Shown: positions 30,458-38,401 of the stretch, one piece after another
Layout: each line of letters starts with the position of its first letter
Position numbering within the stretch: position 1 is the stretch's first letter
IMG/VR virus record: IMGVR_UViG_3300032516_000073
Location: 1 to 38,518 of that record
DNA length: 38,518 nucleotides
From: a virus
Reading direction: 5' to 3' (one strand)
Made by a program: the position numbers and the translations under genes
Notes under the pieces: model-generated
Databases searched by the model: none
What the model was told of the DNA's origin: nothing
Seen by the model: only the letters and a program-made list of their open reading frames with translations

Positions 30458-30892
30458 TTATGCCTTCGTTAAAGCAATCACTACGCCAACATTTGTCTGA
30501 GAAGTAGCACAAGTGCCAAGCGTAACCTTAACGATCTGACCAGCCTCAAGAGTTGACCCGGCGCTATTCGTGATCGCAACAGCGGCACCAATAACTGTCG
30601 TCTGTGTCGGAGTAACATCGCCCGTCGTTCCCTGTTCGGCTCCGGCAGACCCGAGAGTTACCGCAACCGCGCGTCCTGTTCCGGTTGATACGGCGTAACA
30701 CGCATACCCTGTCCATGTTGACTTATACGGAATGCGGAAATACTGCAACTCATTTGCGGTCCATAGGGTTGTCGTTAAGATCCCCTCGTTTCCGCTAATA
30801 AGAACTTCAGAACCGGCAGCGCCTTTATAGACTCCATCGATCCCAGACACTTTTTTGAAGTGTGTATATCCTGCTCCTGTTGATCCAGCCAT
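30458..30892 (-). CDS. Capsid decoration-like protein
   Basis: 144 residues from the ATG with GGGAGGGTGCA upstream (MAGSTGAGYTHFKKVSGIDG). The sequence is beta-rich and Gly/Thr/Ala-rich, with GNEGILTTTLWTANELQYFR and a final strand set (AGQIVKVTLGT, NVGVVIALTKA). There is no enzyme motif. It follows the major capsid gene and a strong hairpin, the usual place for a decoration or head-fibre protein. The call rests on composition and position. Confidence 0.68.
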   Translation of the reverse strand: MAGSTGAGYTHFKKVSGIDGVYKGAAGSEVLISGNEGILTTTLWTANELQYFRIPYKSTWTGYACYAVSTGTGRAVAVTLGSAGAEQGTTGDVTPTQTTVIGAAVAITNSAGSTLEAGQIVKVTLGTCATSQTNVGVVIALTKA

Positions 30893-30920
30893 TGCACCCT
30901 CCCTTTCTTGGAAGAGCAGC

Positions 30921-30945
30921 CCCAGGGGTGTCGTGCACCCCCGGG
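30921..30945 (-). other. Strong GC hairpin between the major capsid and decoration-like genes
   Basis: On the coding strand, CCCGGGGGTG, loop CACGA, CACCCCTGGG forms a 10-bp stem with one G-U pair. No run of U follows, so it is not a standard Rho-independent terminator. It may protect the 3' end of capsid mRNA, act as a processing site, or set a lower level for downstream genes. Confidence 0.8.
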
Positions 30946-30976
30946 ACCACAATGTTAATTAGAACAATAAAACGAA

Positions 30977-31021
30977 TTACGCAGCTCGATCTTTTCGCTC
31001 TATGTATTCGTTAGACAACAT
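30977..31021 (-). CDS. 14-residue micropeptide after the capsid gene
   Basis: An ATG with AGGAGAATCAAA in front starts ten bases after the capsid stop and encodes MLSNEYIERKDRAA. It ends 31 bases before the strong hairpin. The ribosome binding site is good, but the peptide is very short; it may be a leader rather than a functional protein. Confidence 0.4.
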   Translation of the reverse strand: MLSNEYIERKDRAA

Positions 31022-31031
31022 TTTGATTCTC

Positions 31032-31928
31032 CTATGCCACCTCATGCCCGTACAAGAAACTCCAGTCCGAGAAGCCATAAGAATAACGAGTGTAGACACT
31101 CCACTTACTAAGGTAGGTGTCGAAATCCTTATCCTTATTGAACTCCGTCGGTGTGCGATCGAACCATTTCAGGTACATCTTCATCATGCGGCTATCGACC
31201 ATGAACCAGTTGTTCGAATCGGTCAGATAATCCCACACGACGATTTTGTACTTGCCCTTGTTGAAGTTGGGGTTGTTGTCAGCCGTGTCCATCTTGCCCG
31301 ACGCGTTGACAATTTCCCAAGCCGTTTCCTCAAGCTGCGGAGGAATGACCAGCATGTCCCCGCGAGCGATCGCGAGGTTGTCTGTCTCGTCAGTAAACTG
31401 GCGCATCAGAAGACGCGTAGCCTCAACTGCCGTCGCCGACAAGGCCGTGGTGCCCATGTTGCCGACGGTTGTGCTTGTTCCGACGAAGGTGTGTGCAGTC
31501 GCGCACAAAGCCAACCCATCGCCGCCTGTGAAGATCGAAGTCGAGAACGCACTGTTCCACACGCTGGAGGCATGTTTCTCCTGGGTGCGCTTTGTGACCA
31601 GCGCCAACTGCGCGGGCCGCTTGTTGATGACGCTGTACTGATCATCATCAACGATCTTCCGTTCGATCTTCATGCCCTTCACCCACTCTTTGTGGGTGTA
31701 CGACGTGCGGTACTGCTGCTTGAAGTCATCATACGGGACAGTCCCATCGAATTCCTGCAAGTCACCAGTTCCGCCAATACCGAGGTCGTATTCGGTTGCT
31801 TTATTCGATTTCTCAACTCCGAAAAGATTCAGACGCTGACCTTCAGGAAGGTCATATTCTGACATAAAAATTTTTCGGAGGCCAGGATCGAGTAAATAGC
31901 CGAAGCCCTCACTGGTTATAACGCCCAT
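31032..31928 (-). CDS. Major capsid protein, gpT-like
   Basis: 298 residues, MGVITSEGFGYLLDPGLRKI, from an ATG after GGGAGTTTTAA. The order of motifs fits Mu gpT-like HK97-fold capsid proteins: an E-loop-like region (FDGTVPYDDFKQQYRTSYTH), KRTQEKHASSVWNSAFS, ALCATAHTFVG, LVIPPQLEETAWEIVNASGK and a late WFMVDSRMMKMYLKWFD strand. Size is normal for the family. It follows a scaffold-like and a decoration-like gene, as in a standard head module. Confidence 0.85.
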   Translation of the reverse strand: MGVITSEGFGYLLDPGLRKIFMSEYDLPEGQRLNLFGVEKSNKATEYDLGIGGTGDLQEFDGTVPYDDFKQQYRTSYTHKEWVKGMKIERKIVDDDQYSVINKRPAQLALVTKRTQEKHASSVWNSAFSTSIFTGGDGLALCATAHTFVGTSTTVGNMGTTALSATAVEATRLLMRQFTDETDNLAIARGDMLVIPPQLEETAWEIVNASGKMDTADNNPNFNKGKYKIVVWDYLTDSNNWFMVDSRMMKMYLKWFDRTPTEFNKDKDFDTYLSKWSVYTRYSYGFSDWSFLYGHEVA

Positions 31929-31946
31929 TTAAAACTCCCTGGTTGC

Positions 31947-32744
31947 TTATTCCTGTAAACCAAACGCATGATCTTTCAGGATGATCTCCTGATAGAACTT
32001 CGTCTTCTTTGCCTGTACGCTATCGACCTTCTTCTGGCTGTGCGTCTTCGTGCGCAGAAGTTCAAGCCCGGTCCCGCGATCGATGATATTCTCGACGACA
32101 CGGATGTTCGTTGCACCATTCGCGCCAACAGTCGTCTGACCCATCGTCAACGCATCCGCGGAGACCTGGTGCGGATACTTGTTGCGCTCAGAGATCAGAA
32201 TAACCTTATCGGCGGTTGTGATCGTGGCAGAAACTGAGGAGTCCATGACCTGAGAACCGCCCGTTGCCGAAGTGACGATCTTGCGGATGTTTCCGAAGTT
32301 CGGGCCCGCGCTCGCAGAGAAGTACACCCAGCTGCCGTTAAAGGCAGATGCCGGGATCCCTGTCACCTCAAAAGCGCCGGTTGAAGCGGACGACGCGATG
32401 GACAGGCCATCGGCAGTCGTGACTTCAGCTCGGTACACCGCGAAGGGGTTGATAATGACCTTGCCGAAGCAATGGTTACCCGTGGTAACACTTGCCGCGG
32501 TTGCGATACTTGGCACATCGGCCGTGGTCTTGCCCTCTAAGCAAATACCAACAGCATCGATCGCCACATTCGCCATGACTGTGCTCGGATACGCGGTAAC
32601 AAGTGCGATCCCCGCATCAGCCGCAGCGGTCCATGCAGACGCGCCCAACATGACAAGCTCACCAGCAGAGATCGCGGCGGCGTCATAGATCGGCATGTCT
32701 TTGATGATCGGCTCAGCGCCGGTTAAGTCGTATGCCCATTTCAT
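31947..32744 (-). CDS. Head decoration / stabilisation-like protein
   Basis: 265 residues from the ATG at 32744 (MKWAYDLTGAEPIIKDMPIY), which forms an ATGA junction and has AAAGGAGCATTAAA upstream. It is Ala/Thr/Gly-rich and beta-rich, with AAAISAGELVMLGASAWTAA and FGKVIINPFAVYRAEVTTAD. Proteins of this composition next to a gpT-like capsid protein usually coat the head. The C-terminal stretch is basic and helical. No enzyme signature. Confidence 0.7.
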   Translation of the reverse strand: MKWAYDLTGAEPIIKDMPIYDAAAISAGELVMLGASAWTAAADAGIALVTAYPSTVMANVAIDAVGICLEGKTTADVPSIATAASVTTGNHCFGKVIINPFAVYRAEVTTADGLSIASSASTGAFEVTGIPASAFNGSWVYFSASAGPNFGNIRKIVTSATGGSQVMDSSVSATITTADKVILISERNKYPHQVSADALTMGQTTVGANGATNIRVVENIIDRGTGLELLRTKTHSQKKVDSVQAKKTKFYQEIILKDHAFGLQE

Positions 32745-33019
32745 TTTAATGCTCCTTTTAGTTTCCTCCCGCGGACGAAACGTTGTATTTCGTCCCAAAC
32801 CTTACCCCCACTTTGGGCGTAAGGCGCGTACGGATTAAGGTCATCGCGATTAGAGATGTCGTACTGAAACGTAAGCCCGCACTTCCGGCACCTGTAACGG
32901 AGCCGGTACATCGTGACGTTCTCAACGAACCGTATGGCTTTCGAACCGCAGTTCCCAAAAGGACAAGTGAGCTCGCCCTGATACGCATATTTGCTTATTC
33001 CCCTCTGGAATATACTCAT
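32741..33019 (-). CDS. Zinc-ribbon protein in the head operon
   Basis: 92 residues. CPFGNC (Cys19, Cys24) and CRKCGLTF, separated by about 23 residues (FVENVTMYRLRYR between them), form a zinc ribbon like those of transcription-factor or ribosomal-type fingers. The rest is basic. The start shares one base with the scaffold stop (TAATG). It could bind DNA or RNA during packaging, or regulate late genes. Function unknown. Confidence 0.75.
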   Translation of the reverse strand: MSIFQRGISKYAYQGELTCPFGNCGSKAIRFVENVTMYRLRYRCRKCGLTFQYDISNRDDLNPYAPYAQSGGKVWDEIQRFVRGRKLKGALK

Positions 33020-33828
33020 TAATGACTCGGTGCTTTCGGCAACCCGGATGCGTACTCCTCGGGAGACATTCCCATGGCCGCGGCAGCATTGACCTGTTCA
33101 GGCGTCAATGTGACCGTTCCGGCCGGTGCCCCGCCGCCCGGGCCGAATGCCCCGGACGTTGGAGACTGGAAGTTTGCAGGTGCGTTGAACCTTGCCATCA
33201 ATTCGGCCTCCCGTGCTTTTAACACGGTGTCAAACTGCTGACCCCTGACCATAAAGTACGCCTGCTCGAGCTGGGCTGGGTTACGCTGCGCCAGCGGCAT
33301 CGAACGCATATAATTCATGGTCGCAGACCGGAAGTTCCCGAAGTCGGGGTACTTCACGGCCAACTGGTCGGCCTGGAAATCGAGCTGCGCATTGACCTGG
33401 TCGTACCAAGTGAACGCTGTGTACATCTCGGCCCTGACCGCCTGTTTAGGATCCTCTTCCCACAGCTTTTCGATCTGCTCCGGGGTATACCCGCCAGACT
33501 GCTGTGGCTGTTGACTCGGCTGTGTCTGTTGGGGAGGTGACGCCCTCAACTGATCAACCGTGGCTTTCAATCCGTCAAGTTCAGACTGCAACTGCTGTCT
33601 CTTCCCGCGCTCTTCGTGGAGTGCCGCAAGAGGTACCATTCCCTGTGGTGCGCCCGGGGTAGGCGTAACCGGCGGTTGTCCTGCTGCCGGTGTGGCTGAC
33701 CCCGGTGTCGCTGGGGTCTGTGCGGAACCTGGCTTTACGGCGCCTGGTTGAGCCGGTGGCACTTGTGTCGCTGGTGAAGCGCCTGCTACGCCGGGAGCAG
33801 GAACGATCGGCGTTTGTGGATCTGCCAT
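33019..33828 (-). CDS. Scaffold-like protein
   Basis: 269 residues, start coupled by TAATG with AGGGAGGCC upstream. The N-terminal 65 residues are Pro/Ala-rich and disordered (MADPQTPIVPAPGVAGASPA). A coiled coil follows (ALHEERGKRQQLQSELDGLK) and then helical segments (YTPEQIEKLWEEDPKQAVRA). The C-terminus is Gly/Pro-rich. Disordered-plus-coiled-coil proteins of this size just before the capsid gene usually act as internal scaffolds. Assigned from layout and position. Confidence 0.75.
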   Translation of the reverse strand: MADPQTPIVPAPGVAGASPATQVPPAQPGAVKPGSAQTPATPGSATPAAGQPPVTPTPGAPQGMVPLAALHEERGKRQQLQSELDGLKATVDQLRASPPQQTQPSQQPQQSGGYTPEQIEKLWEEDPKQAVRAEMYTAFTWYDQVNAQLDFQADQLAVKYPDFGNFRSATMNYMRSMPLAQRNPAQLEQAYFMVRGQQFDTVLKAREAELMARFNAPANFQSPTSGAFGPGGGAPAGTVTLTPEQVNAAAAMGMSPEEYASGLPKAPSH

Positions 33829-34055
33829 TAAGGCCTCCCTGTTGATGTTGATTCTTCTCGGTCTATTACGCTATCAGGGATCTGTAAAATCTCGTCAAGA
33901 CCCTGGATACGTTTTTGTACTTCCATCAATCTTTCCGGTGCGCACGACCTGAGCTCCTTAAGAGCGCATTCGATACGGTATTCGATCTCTTCAGAAAGAT
34001 ACTTCCAGGCTGAACTGTTCTTGATCTCTTCGGCCTGGCCTTTGGTCATTTTCAT
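33828..34055 (-). CDS. Small conserved portal-proximal helical protein
   Basis: 75 residues, MKMTKGQAEEIKNSSAWKYL, then CALKELRSCAPERLMEVQKR and IQGLDEILQIPDSVI. The LRSCAPERLMEVQ pattern occurs in short helical phage proteins located between portal and scaffold genes. It is joined to its neighbours by ATGA and TAATG junctions. Likely an assembly factor; no activity known. Confidence 0.75.
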   Translation of the reverse strand: MKMTKGQAEEIKNSSAWKYLSEEIEYRIECALKELRSCAPERLMEVQKRIQGLDEILQIPDSVIDREESTSTGRP

Positions 34056-34117
34056 TTATTGCCCTTCTTTACCCTTGCCTTACCGTACCATCCCTTTTTC
34101 ACTCCAGAACTCGCCAT
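34052..34117 (-). CDS. 21-residue basic micropeptide between portal and helical protein
   Basis: The ATG at 34117 lies one base after the portal stop, and GGGAGG inside the last portal codons is its ribosome binding site. The product, MASSGVKKGWYGKARVKKGN plus a final Lys, has a net charge near +7. Its stop makes an ATGA junction with the next gene. The precise coupling on both sides suggests real translation. It might bind DNA or RNA. Confidence 0.58.
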   Translation of the reverse strand: MASSGVKKGWYGKARVKKGNK

Positions 34118-34118
34118 A

Positions 34119-35930
34119 TTACCCTCCCATTCCGGCCATCATCTCATCCGGGTTAGCCGGCGGTTGCCCGGCAATCTCCATTTTGATCTGTTCCGGCGAA
34201 GCGCCTTCCGCAAGTCGTTGCTGTACTTGCTGTTGCATCTCAGGCGTCATCGCCCCTGGCCCGGTCGTGACCGGCTGTTGGTCAACGATAAACTCGTCAA
34301 CGTCCTTGAATCCCATGAGTTCCGCGATCTTCCGGTTAATAGCTGACCGGTTAAAGGTCGGGTCTTGCTGGGAAACTTCCTTGAGCTTGAGCAGGTTCGT
34401 GATCTGGTACTCCTTATTCGCCACCTCAGACAGGCCGGTCGGAATGAACTTGACCTTCGCCTTAAGGATCTCGGGCGATACCTGGACCGGGATCGGCGGC
34501 TTGCCCTTAGGATAGGCCGTGATCCACTCAGGAAGCGCCATGAACTGCGCCAGGTTCTGAAGATACATCTGCGCCAGCTTACCGATAAAATCATTCTCCA
34601 TCTTCTTGAGGATCGGCCTAAATCGCATCCCAGCCGCGCCCTGGAGGAGATTGATCCCGGAAGCCGTGCGGTGCTGGCCGCCATCGGTCGGCATTAAGGG
34701 GACCGTTGCGCCCGTTGACTCACGATAGTCTGCCTTTGCGATCTGCTCTTCCTGGTAGGAGGATGCGGTGACATCCGGCGTATCCATCCATCTGACAGAC
34801 GTTACGGTGTCCGACACCATTCGCCATACGCCCGGCTTCGACACCTGTAGCTTCTTGGTGTTGATCAGCGGGTCGTTGCCGTTATAGAACCCCTGCTTGT
34901 TGAGGACCAGGTCAACGTTATCAAGCCGCTGGTTGACGATCTTGTTCAGGCGCTCCTGGGATGGTTTACCGACCTGGCCGGTACCGATACCAAACCACGA
35001 CGGGCTGATGTCCTCATACAGCTTGATCTTAATAAATGGGGGCTCCTGGTGGTTGTAGGGGTTGTTGATCGAACGGATAACAACCTTCCTGTTAATAACC
35101 ATTATCCAGTACGGGACTGCCAGATCAGTTTTCGTTGAACCATCATCGTTCTTTATCGTTTCGTCCCAAGGCCCCCAATATTCCAATATCTCGTAATTCT
35201 CTTTTGGCTTGGTAAGAGTGTTCCCGGATCCTGTTACGAACTTCGTATCTGTCGTGACCGGGCATTCTGACTTGATCGCCGCGGATAGATTAGCGAACTT
35301 GAACTGCGGCATCTTTGAAAGGCGCTTTAAATACTGCTGGTCGCAAAACCTCCGGCGGATCATCGGCAAGCCGTCGTCAACTTCAAGCTTGGCCGGATGC
35401 GGGAGGATCTCGAAGAACCCGACAGGTTCGCAATCCGGCCGGTTTGACGTTACGGCCATGTACCGCTTACCGTTACGGTCAACCATCCAGTTCGTCCTGT
35501 AAACCCACGGAGCGTATAAATACCCGGTCCCGAGGAGAGTAGCCTGTGAGATCGGGAGAACTGCCTTCCCCTGCACATCCGACAAGCGGAAGTGATGCCT
35601 TATGAGGTCACGAACGAGTACGCCCTCAGCTTCAGTCGTGTCGCCAAAGACTGCCATTTCAACCGGAGACTCAGAGGGAAACAGCGCGGAGTGGATGCGA
35701 GGGGAGATCGTTTGCTCGGCTTCGAACGTCATCGGGACATGGACATTGTTCTGCCAGTCTTCGTCCCTTTTGATGTTCTTATTCAGCCAGTGATCGTAAA
35801 TCTTTTCTGCAATATCGAAACGTTCTTTACATGCCTGTTCGTATCTTTCGGCTTCTCCGACGACAAAATCAACTATCTTGCGGTCATCCTCACTTTGTGG
35901 AGGAATAGAGCCCGAGGTATCGGCTGCCAT
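34119..35930 (-). CDS. Portal protein
   Basis: 603 residues from an ATG after AGGGGATAAGTT. The N-terminal helices (KERFDIAEKIYDHWLNKNIK) lead to the clip and wing region. SPSWFGIGTGQVGKPSQERL, then NKIVNQRLDNVDL is a classic portal pattern, and the C-terminal helical barrel includes RTASGINLLQGAAGMRFRPI. The size and order between terminase and scaffold fit podovirus portals. It forms the dodecameric DNA channel at one head vertex. The C-terminal tail is Gln/Pro-rich. Confidence 0.9.
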   Translation of the reverse strand: MAADTSGSIPPQSEDDRKIVDFVVGEAERYEQACKERFDIAEKIYDHWLNKNIKRDEDWQNNVHVPMTFEAEQTISPRIHSALFPSESPVEMAVFGDTTEAEGVLVRDLIRHHFRLSDVQGKAVLPISQATLLGTGYLYAPWVYRTNWMVDRNGKRYMAVTSNRPDCEPVGFFEILPHPAKLEVDDGLPMIRRRFCDQQYLKRLSKMPQFKFANLSAAIKSECPVTTDTKFVTGSGNTLTKPKENYEILEYWGPWDETIKNDDGSTKTDLAVPYWIMVINRKVVIRSINNPYNHQEPPFIKIKLYEDISPSWFGIGTGQVGKPSQERLNKIVNQRLDNVDLVLNKQGFYNGNDPLINTKKLQVSKPGVWRMVSDTVTSVRWMDTPDVTASSYQEEQIAKADYRESTGATVPLMPTDGGQHRTASGINLLQGAAGMRFRPILKKMENDFIGKLAQMYLQNLAQFMALPEWITAYPKGKPPIPVQVSPEILKAKVKFIPTGLSEVANKEYQITNLLKLKEVSQQDPTFNRSAINRKIAELMGFKDVDEFIVDQQPVTTGPGAMTPEMQQQVQQRLAEGASPEQIKMEIAGQPPANPDEMMAGMGG

Positions 35931-36087
35931 AACTTATCCCCTTGCTGGTAAAAGAAACGGAACGGTTAATGGGACGGCCGGAACGGAGGGCGACGCCTGT
36001 CCTGGCCTGGGCTTCTTTCGCGGCGTCTTTGGCGGTCTTGCCTTGCTTCAAAAGACCTTCGTAAACTGCATACACGTCTTCAGCCAC
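35890..36087 (-). CDS. Small protein between terminase and portal, GTG start
   Basis: 65 residues, starting at GTG with GGAGG seven bases upstream. The sequence MAEDVYAVYEGLLKQGKTAK followed by DAAKEAQARTGVALRSGRPI is a helical Ala/Lys/Gln pattern with a basic Ser-rich tail. It overlaps the portal by 41 bp. Short genes in this position often encode head-assembly or terminase-associated factors; none identified here. Confidence 0.7.
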   Translation of the reverse strand: MAEDVYAVYEGLLKQGKTAKDAAKEAQARTGVALRSGRPINRSVSFTSKGISYGSRYLGLYSSTK

Positions 36088-36090
36088 AGG

Positions 36091-36195
36091 CTATCCTCCA
36101 GCTGACGGTATAACAGAAGTCTTTGTTAATGCAACAATATATTTGGAATTCTTTTGGGGAAAGTCAAAACCGTCCGCCTTTACCGCGTTCCTCAA
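36091..36195 (-). CDS. Possible 34-residue protein overlapping the terminase gene end
   Basis: The +1 frame of the terminase tail continues past its stop for about 25 codons: GFDFPQKNSKYIVALTKTSV then IPSAGG. The only start candidate is a TTG at 36195, without a clear ribosome binding site. The composition is protein-like, so either a small TTG-started gene or a terminase frameshift product is possible. Chance is also possible. Confidence 0.35.
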   Translation of the reverse strand: MRNAVKADGFDFPQKNSKYIVALTKTSVIPSAGG

Positions 36196-37714
36196 CGAGG
36201 TCGTGGTATCGGTCGGTCTCAACAACAACAGCGCGTTTTGCGTAATCGCCTTCGTACTTCACTGTTGTTGTTGGCGCGTCATCATCTGGCGCCATGTAGC
36301 GGGGGCCGTAATTGTAGATGTACCGGAGGGCGTCCATGAAGTGATCGAACTTCTTTTTAACCTCTTCCTTCAGGTTATATTCTTCTTTGTTTCGCCTGTA
36401 CTCGTCCCAGGAGTAATGCTGGAACTCCCAGATCGTTTGCGTACAGGTACGAAAGACTCGAAGTGACGGGACGTTGCGCTTGAGAACGTGAGAGTAGCGA
36501 GGGGTGAGCGCTTGCCGGATCTTAGACTTCCCCAGTAAAGTGTCTGAGTTCCCTTTTTGACAGAAGACTCCATGGCGCATCAACTCCTTCCTGAAATTGA
36601 ATCCGCCTGACAGTTGATTATCTTTATCGGCGTGAGGATCGATCAATCTAATAACCGGCCTCGTCCCGGACATATCGCCTTCCTGGGCGTGGATCGCGAG
36701 CGCGATCTGCTCAACGTCCATCTCGGAAAGCCATAGCTCATCGTAGATGTAATGGTTCTCTTTCTCGTCGACGGCGAGCCATAATACGGCGGTCGGAGTC
36801 CGTTCGTGCGGATCGATCGCCATATACCTCGTCCAATTCTTCGGGATCTGGAACGGATTAATAATGTGCTGGTCCGGCTCGAACTCTTTATACACTAATC
36901 CGGAAAGGTGCAGAAACTTTCCGTGGAGGCGAGCAGACTTTTCCTCCTCGGTGAGTTTAGACTCGAATTCCTTAATTGCGCTTTCATCAAGATGAGTGTT
37001 CTCTCGGATGTCGCAAGTGACAATGAAGATGGATTTCCCGTCGGCCTTTGTGTAAATGTCGTCGTAGATCCAGGGCTGGGTGAGCGGAGTGAGGGTAAGC
37101 CAGTGCCGTCCGTGGAAGTCGACGAGCCCGCGCTGGGTCGCAACGTAACGATCCCGCGGAGGCGGCTCATCAAACCACGCAATGTGCCCTTTCCATCCTT
37201 CGAATTGGTTAATGTCTTGTTCATGTGTAAGCAAATCAAACTGCGATCCGTCCTTTAAAACATACTTAACTGGTATGCCCATGTTATTTCTGATCTTCTT
37301 CGAGACGATGGCGGGGTCTAGCCATTCATCGAGGAACGGAATTATGACCTCTCCCACCCCTTTCTGGAAATCCGTCGCTATGATGCGGCCTTTCACAGGA
37401 CCGCTTAATCGGAGTTCCTCTGGATACCAGTCAGGATACGTCTTTGTGAGATCCATGCAGAACTGGATCCCGCCTACTGTCGTCTTTCCAGACCTGTTTC
37501 CTCCAAAGATCGCCTTGCATGTTGCGTCCGCAACAAGGAATTGCATCTGCTTTGGCATCGGCTTGAAGGTCAAAAGCTTCTTTGACATCTTGAGAGTGAC
37601 CTCTTCCTTCAGAAGCGCAAGATATTCCTCTTGCTCCTCCCTGGTCAATTTAGCAAAAGCAGCCTCGTCAAGCCTCGGAGCTTGCCGCAAGAGCCGTAAG
37701 TCGCTTGTATTCAT
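36164..37714 (-). CDS. terL: Terminase large subunit
   Basis: 516 residues. The ATPase has a Walker A motif GGNRSGKT (residues 71-78) and Walker B HIAWFDEPPP (Asp182, Glu183). The RNase H-like nuclease has RYMAIDPHERTP (Asp301), a later RLIDPHADKD and a C-terminal FDHFMDALRYIY. Size and motif order match phage TerL, the packaging motor that cuts concatemers and pumps DNA through the portal. The start overlaps the small-subunit gene by 47 bp, with AGGAACTCGTGC as ribosome binding site. Confidence 0.95.
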   Translation of the reverse strand: MNTSDLRLLRQAPRLDEAAFAKLTREEQEEYLALLKEEVTLKMSKKLLTFKPMPKQMQFLVADATCKAIFGGNRSGKTTVGGIQFCMDLTKTYPDWYPEELRLSGPVKGRIIATDFQKGVGEVIIPFLDEWLDPAIVSKKIRNNMGIPVKYVLKDGSQFDLLTHEQDINQFEGWKGHIAWFDEPPPRDRYVATQRGLVDFHGRHWLTLTPLTQPWIYDDIYTKADGKSIFIVTCDIRENTHLDESAIKEFESKLTEEEKSARLHGKFLHLSGLVYKEFEPDQHIINPFQIPKNWTRYMAIDPHERTPTAVLWLAVDEKENHYIYDELWLSEMDVEQIALAIHAQEGDMSGTRPVIRLIDPHADKDNQLSGGFNFRKELMRHGVFCQKGNSDTLLGKSKIRQALTPRYSHVLKRNVPSLRVFRTCTQTIWEFQHYSWDEYRRNKEEYNLKEEVKKKFDHFMDALRYIYNYGPRYMAPDDDAPTTTVKYEGDYAKRAVVVETDRYHDLVEERGKGGRF

Positions 37715-38156
37715 GCACGAGTTCCTGGGGAGTCATCCCCGCGAAGATGTTATTTTGAATGTTTTGGTTGATCTCGATCCCAACCGATGCCTTGGATAGG
37801 GCGTTCAACACCGAAACAAGCGTGTCTTCGTCGCGAACTCCGTCTCTGCGGTTGGCCAATAAGAACTCATTGATCTCTTCCATCACAATAAGCTTGTTCT
37901 CGCGCGTAATGCGCTTGATCTTATCAGCCTTGTTCTTGTCGATCTTCTTCAATTCTGAGCCAAAGAGCTGAACTACCGGGTCGCTCGGTGGCAGGCCCGC
38001 GTAAAGATCACACATTTCATCATAATGAATGTTTGATAGTTCTGCAACTCTTTTTAAGGAATAATCAGTTCCCCTCAAAAGCTTCAAAGCTTTCAGCTGA
38101 GAAGGACTCAGGCGAACTGTTTCTGCCGGAACAACTGTCTTTTTGCCTTTAATCAT
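37668..38156 (-). CDS. Terminase small subunit-like protein
   Basis: 162 residues with a helix-turn-helix near the N-terminus (LSPSQLKALKLLRGTDYSLK then RVAELSNIHYDEMCDLYAG), a helical middle, and an acidic C-terminus. It lies directly before the large subunit in an ATGA-coupled operon, the standard position for the DNA-recognition subunit. The helix-turn-helix is visible; the exact terS family is not certain. Confidence 0.72.
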   Translation of the reverse strand: MIKGKKTVVPAETVRLSPSQLKALKLLRGTDYSLKRVAELSNIHYDEMCDLYAGLPPSDPVVQLFGSELKKIDKNKADKIKRITRENKLIVMEEINEFLLANRRDGVRDEDTLVSVLNALSKASVGIEINQNIQNNIFAGMTPQELVHEYKRLTALAASSEA

Positions 38157-38350
38157 TTGAAAATCCTGATTTCCTTAGTGAATTCTTTTCCAATAGCCTT
38201 GATCTTCTCGTTTGCAAGCGCAGCTTTCCTGGCAACAAACTCCATATAGCGCTGAGCATCAACATTATCAAAGACCCGCCGCTTTGTTCTTACACCAAAA
38301 AAGTAAATATCAACGGTCTTCCATCTTCTTTCTTTAATGATCTTGATCAT
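38153..38350 (-). CDS. First gene of the late operon, hypothetical
   Basis: 65 residues from the ATG at 38350 with GGAAAGGAGGTTTT upstream. It begins MIKIIKERRWKTVDIYFFGV and continues basic (RTKRRVFDNVDAQRYMEFVA). There are no cysteines. It is the first gene after the late promoter and is ATGA-coupled to the small terminase. It may be a regulator or packaging accessory; unknown. Confidence 0.75.
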   Translation of the reverse strand: MIKIIKERRWKTVDIYFFGVRTKRRVFDNVDAQRYMEFVARKAALANEKIKAIGKEFTKEIRIFK

Positions 38351-38373
38351 AAAACCTCCTTTCCACACAATAC

Positions 38374-38401
38374 GTTATAACAGCAAGAAACAAAAAGTCA
38401 A
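38374..38401 (-). promoter_or_regulatory. Probable late-operon promoter
   Basis: Minus strand TTGACT (38401-38396), a 16-bp spacer and TATAAC (38379-38374), each one mismatch from consensus. It lies just upstream of the first late gene with no other gene between. It is a sigma-70 type sequence, so no phage sigma factor needs to be invoked. Confidence 0.72.

Noticed and set aside
31002-31862. Long plus-strand ORF opposite the major capsid gene
   Set aside because: It is a shadow of the capsid coding sequence. It has no ribosome binding site, its composition is unlike a protein, and all supported genes here are on the minus strand.
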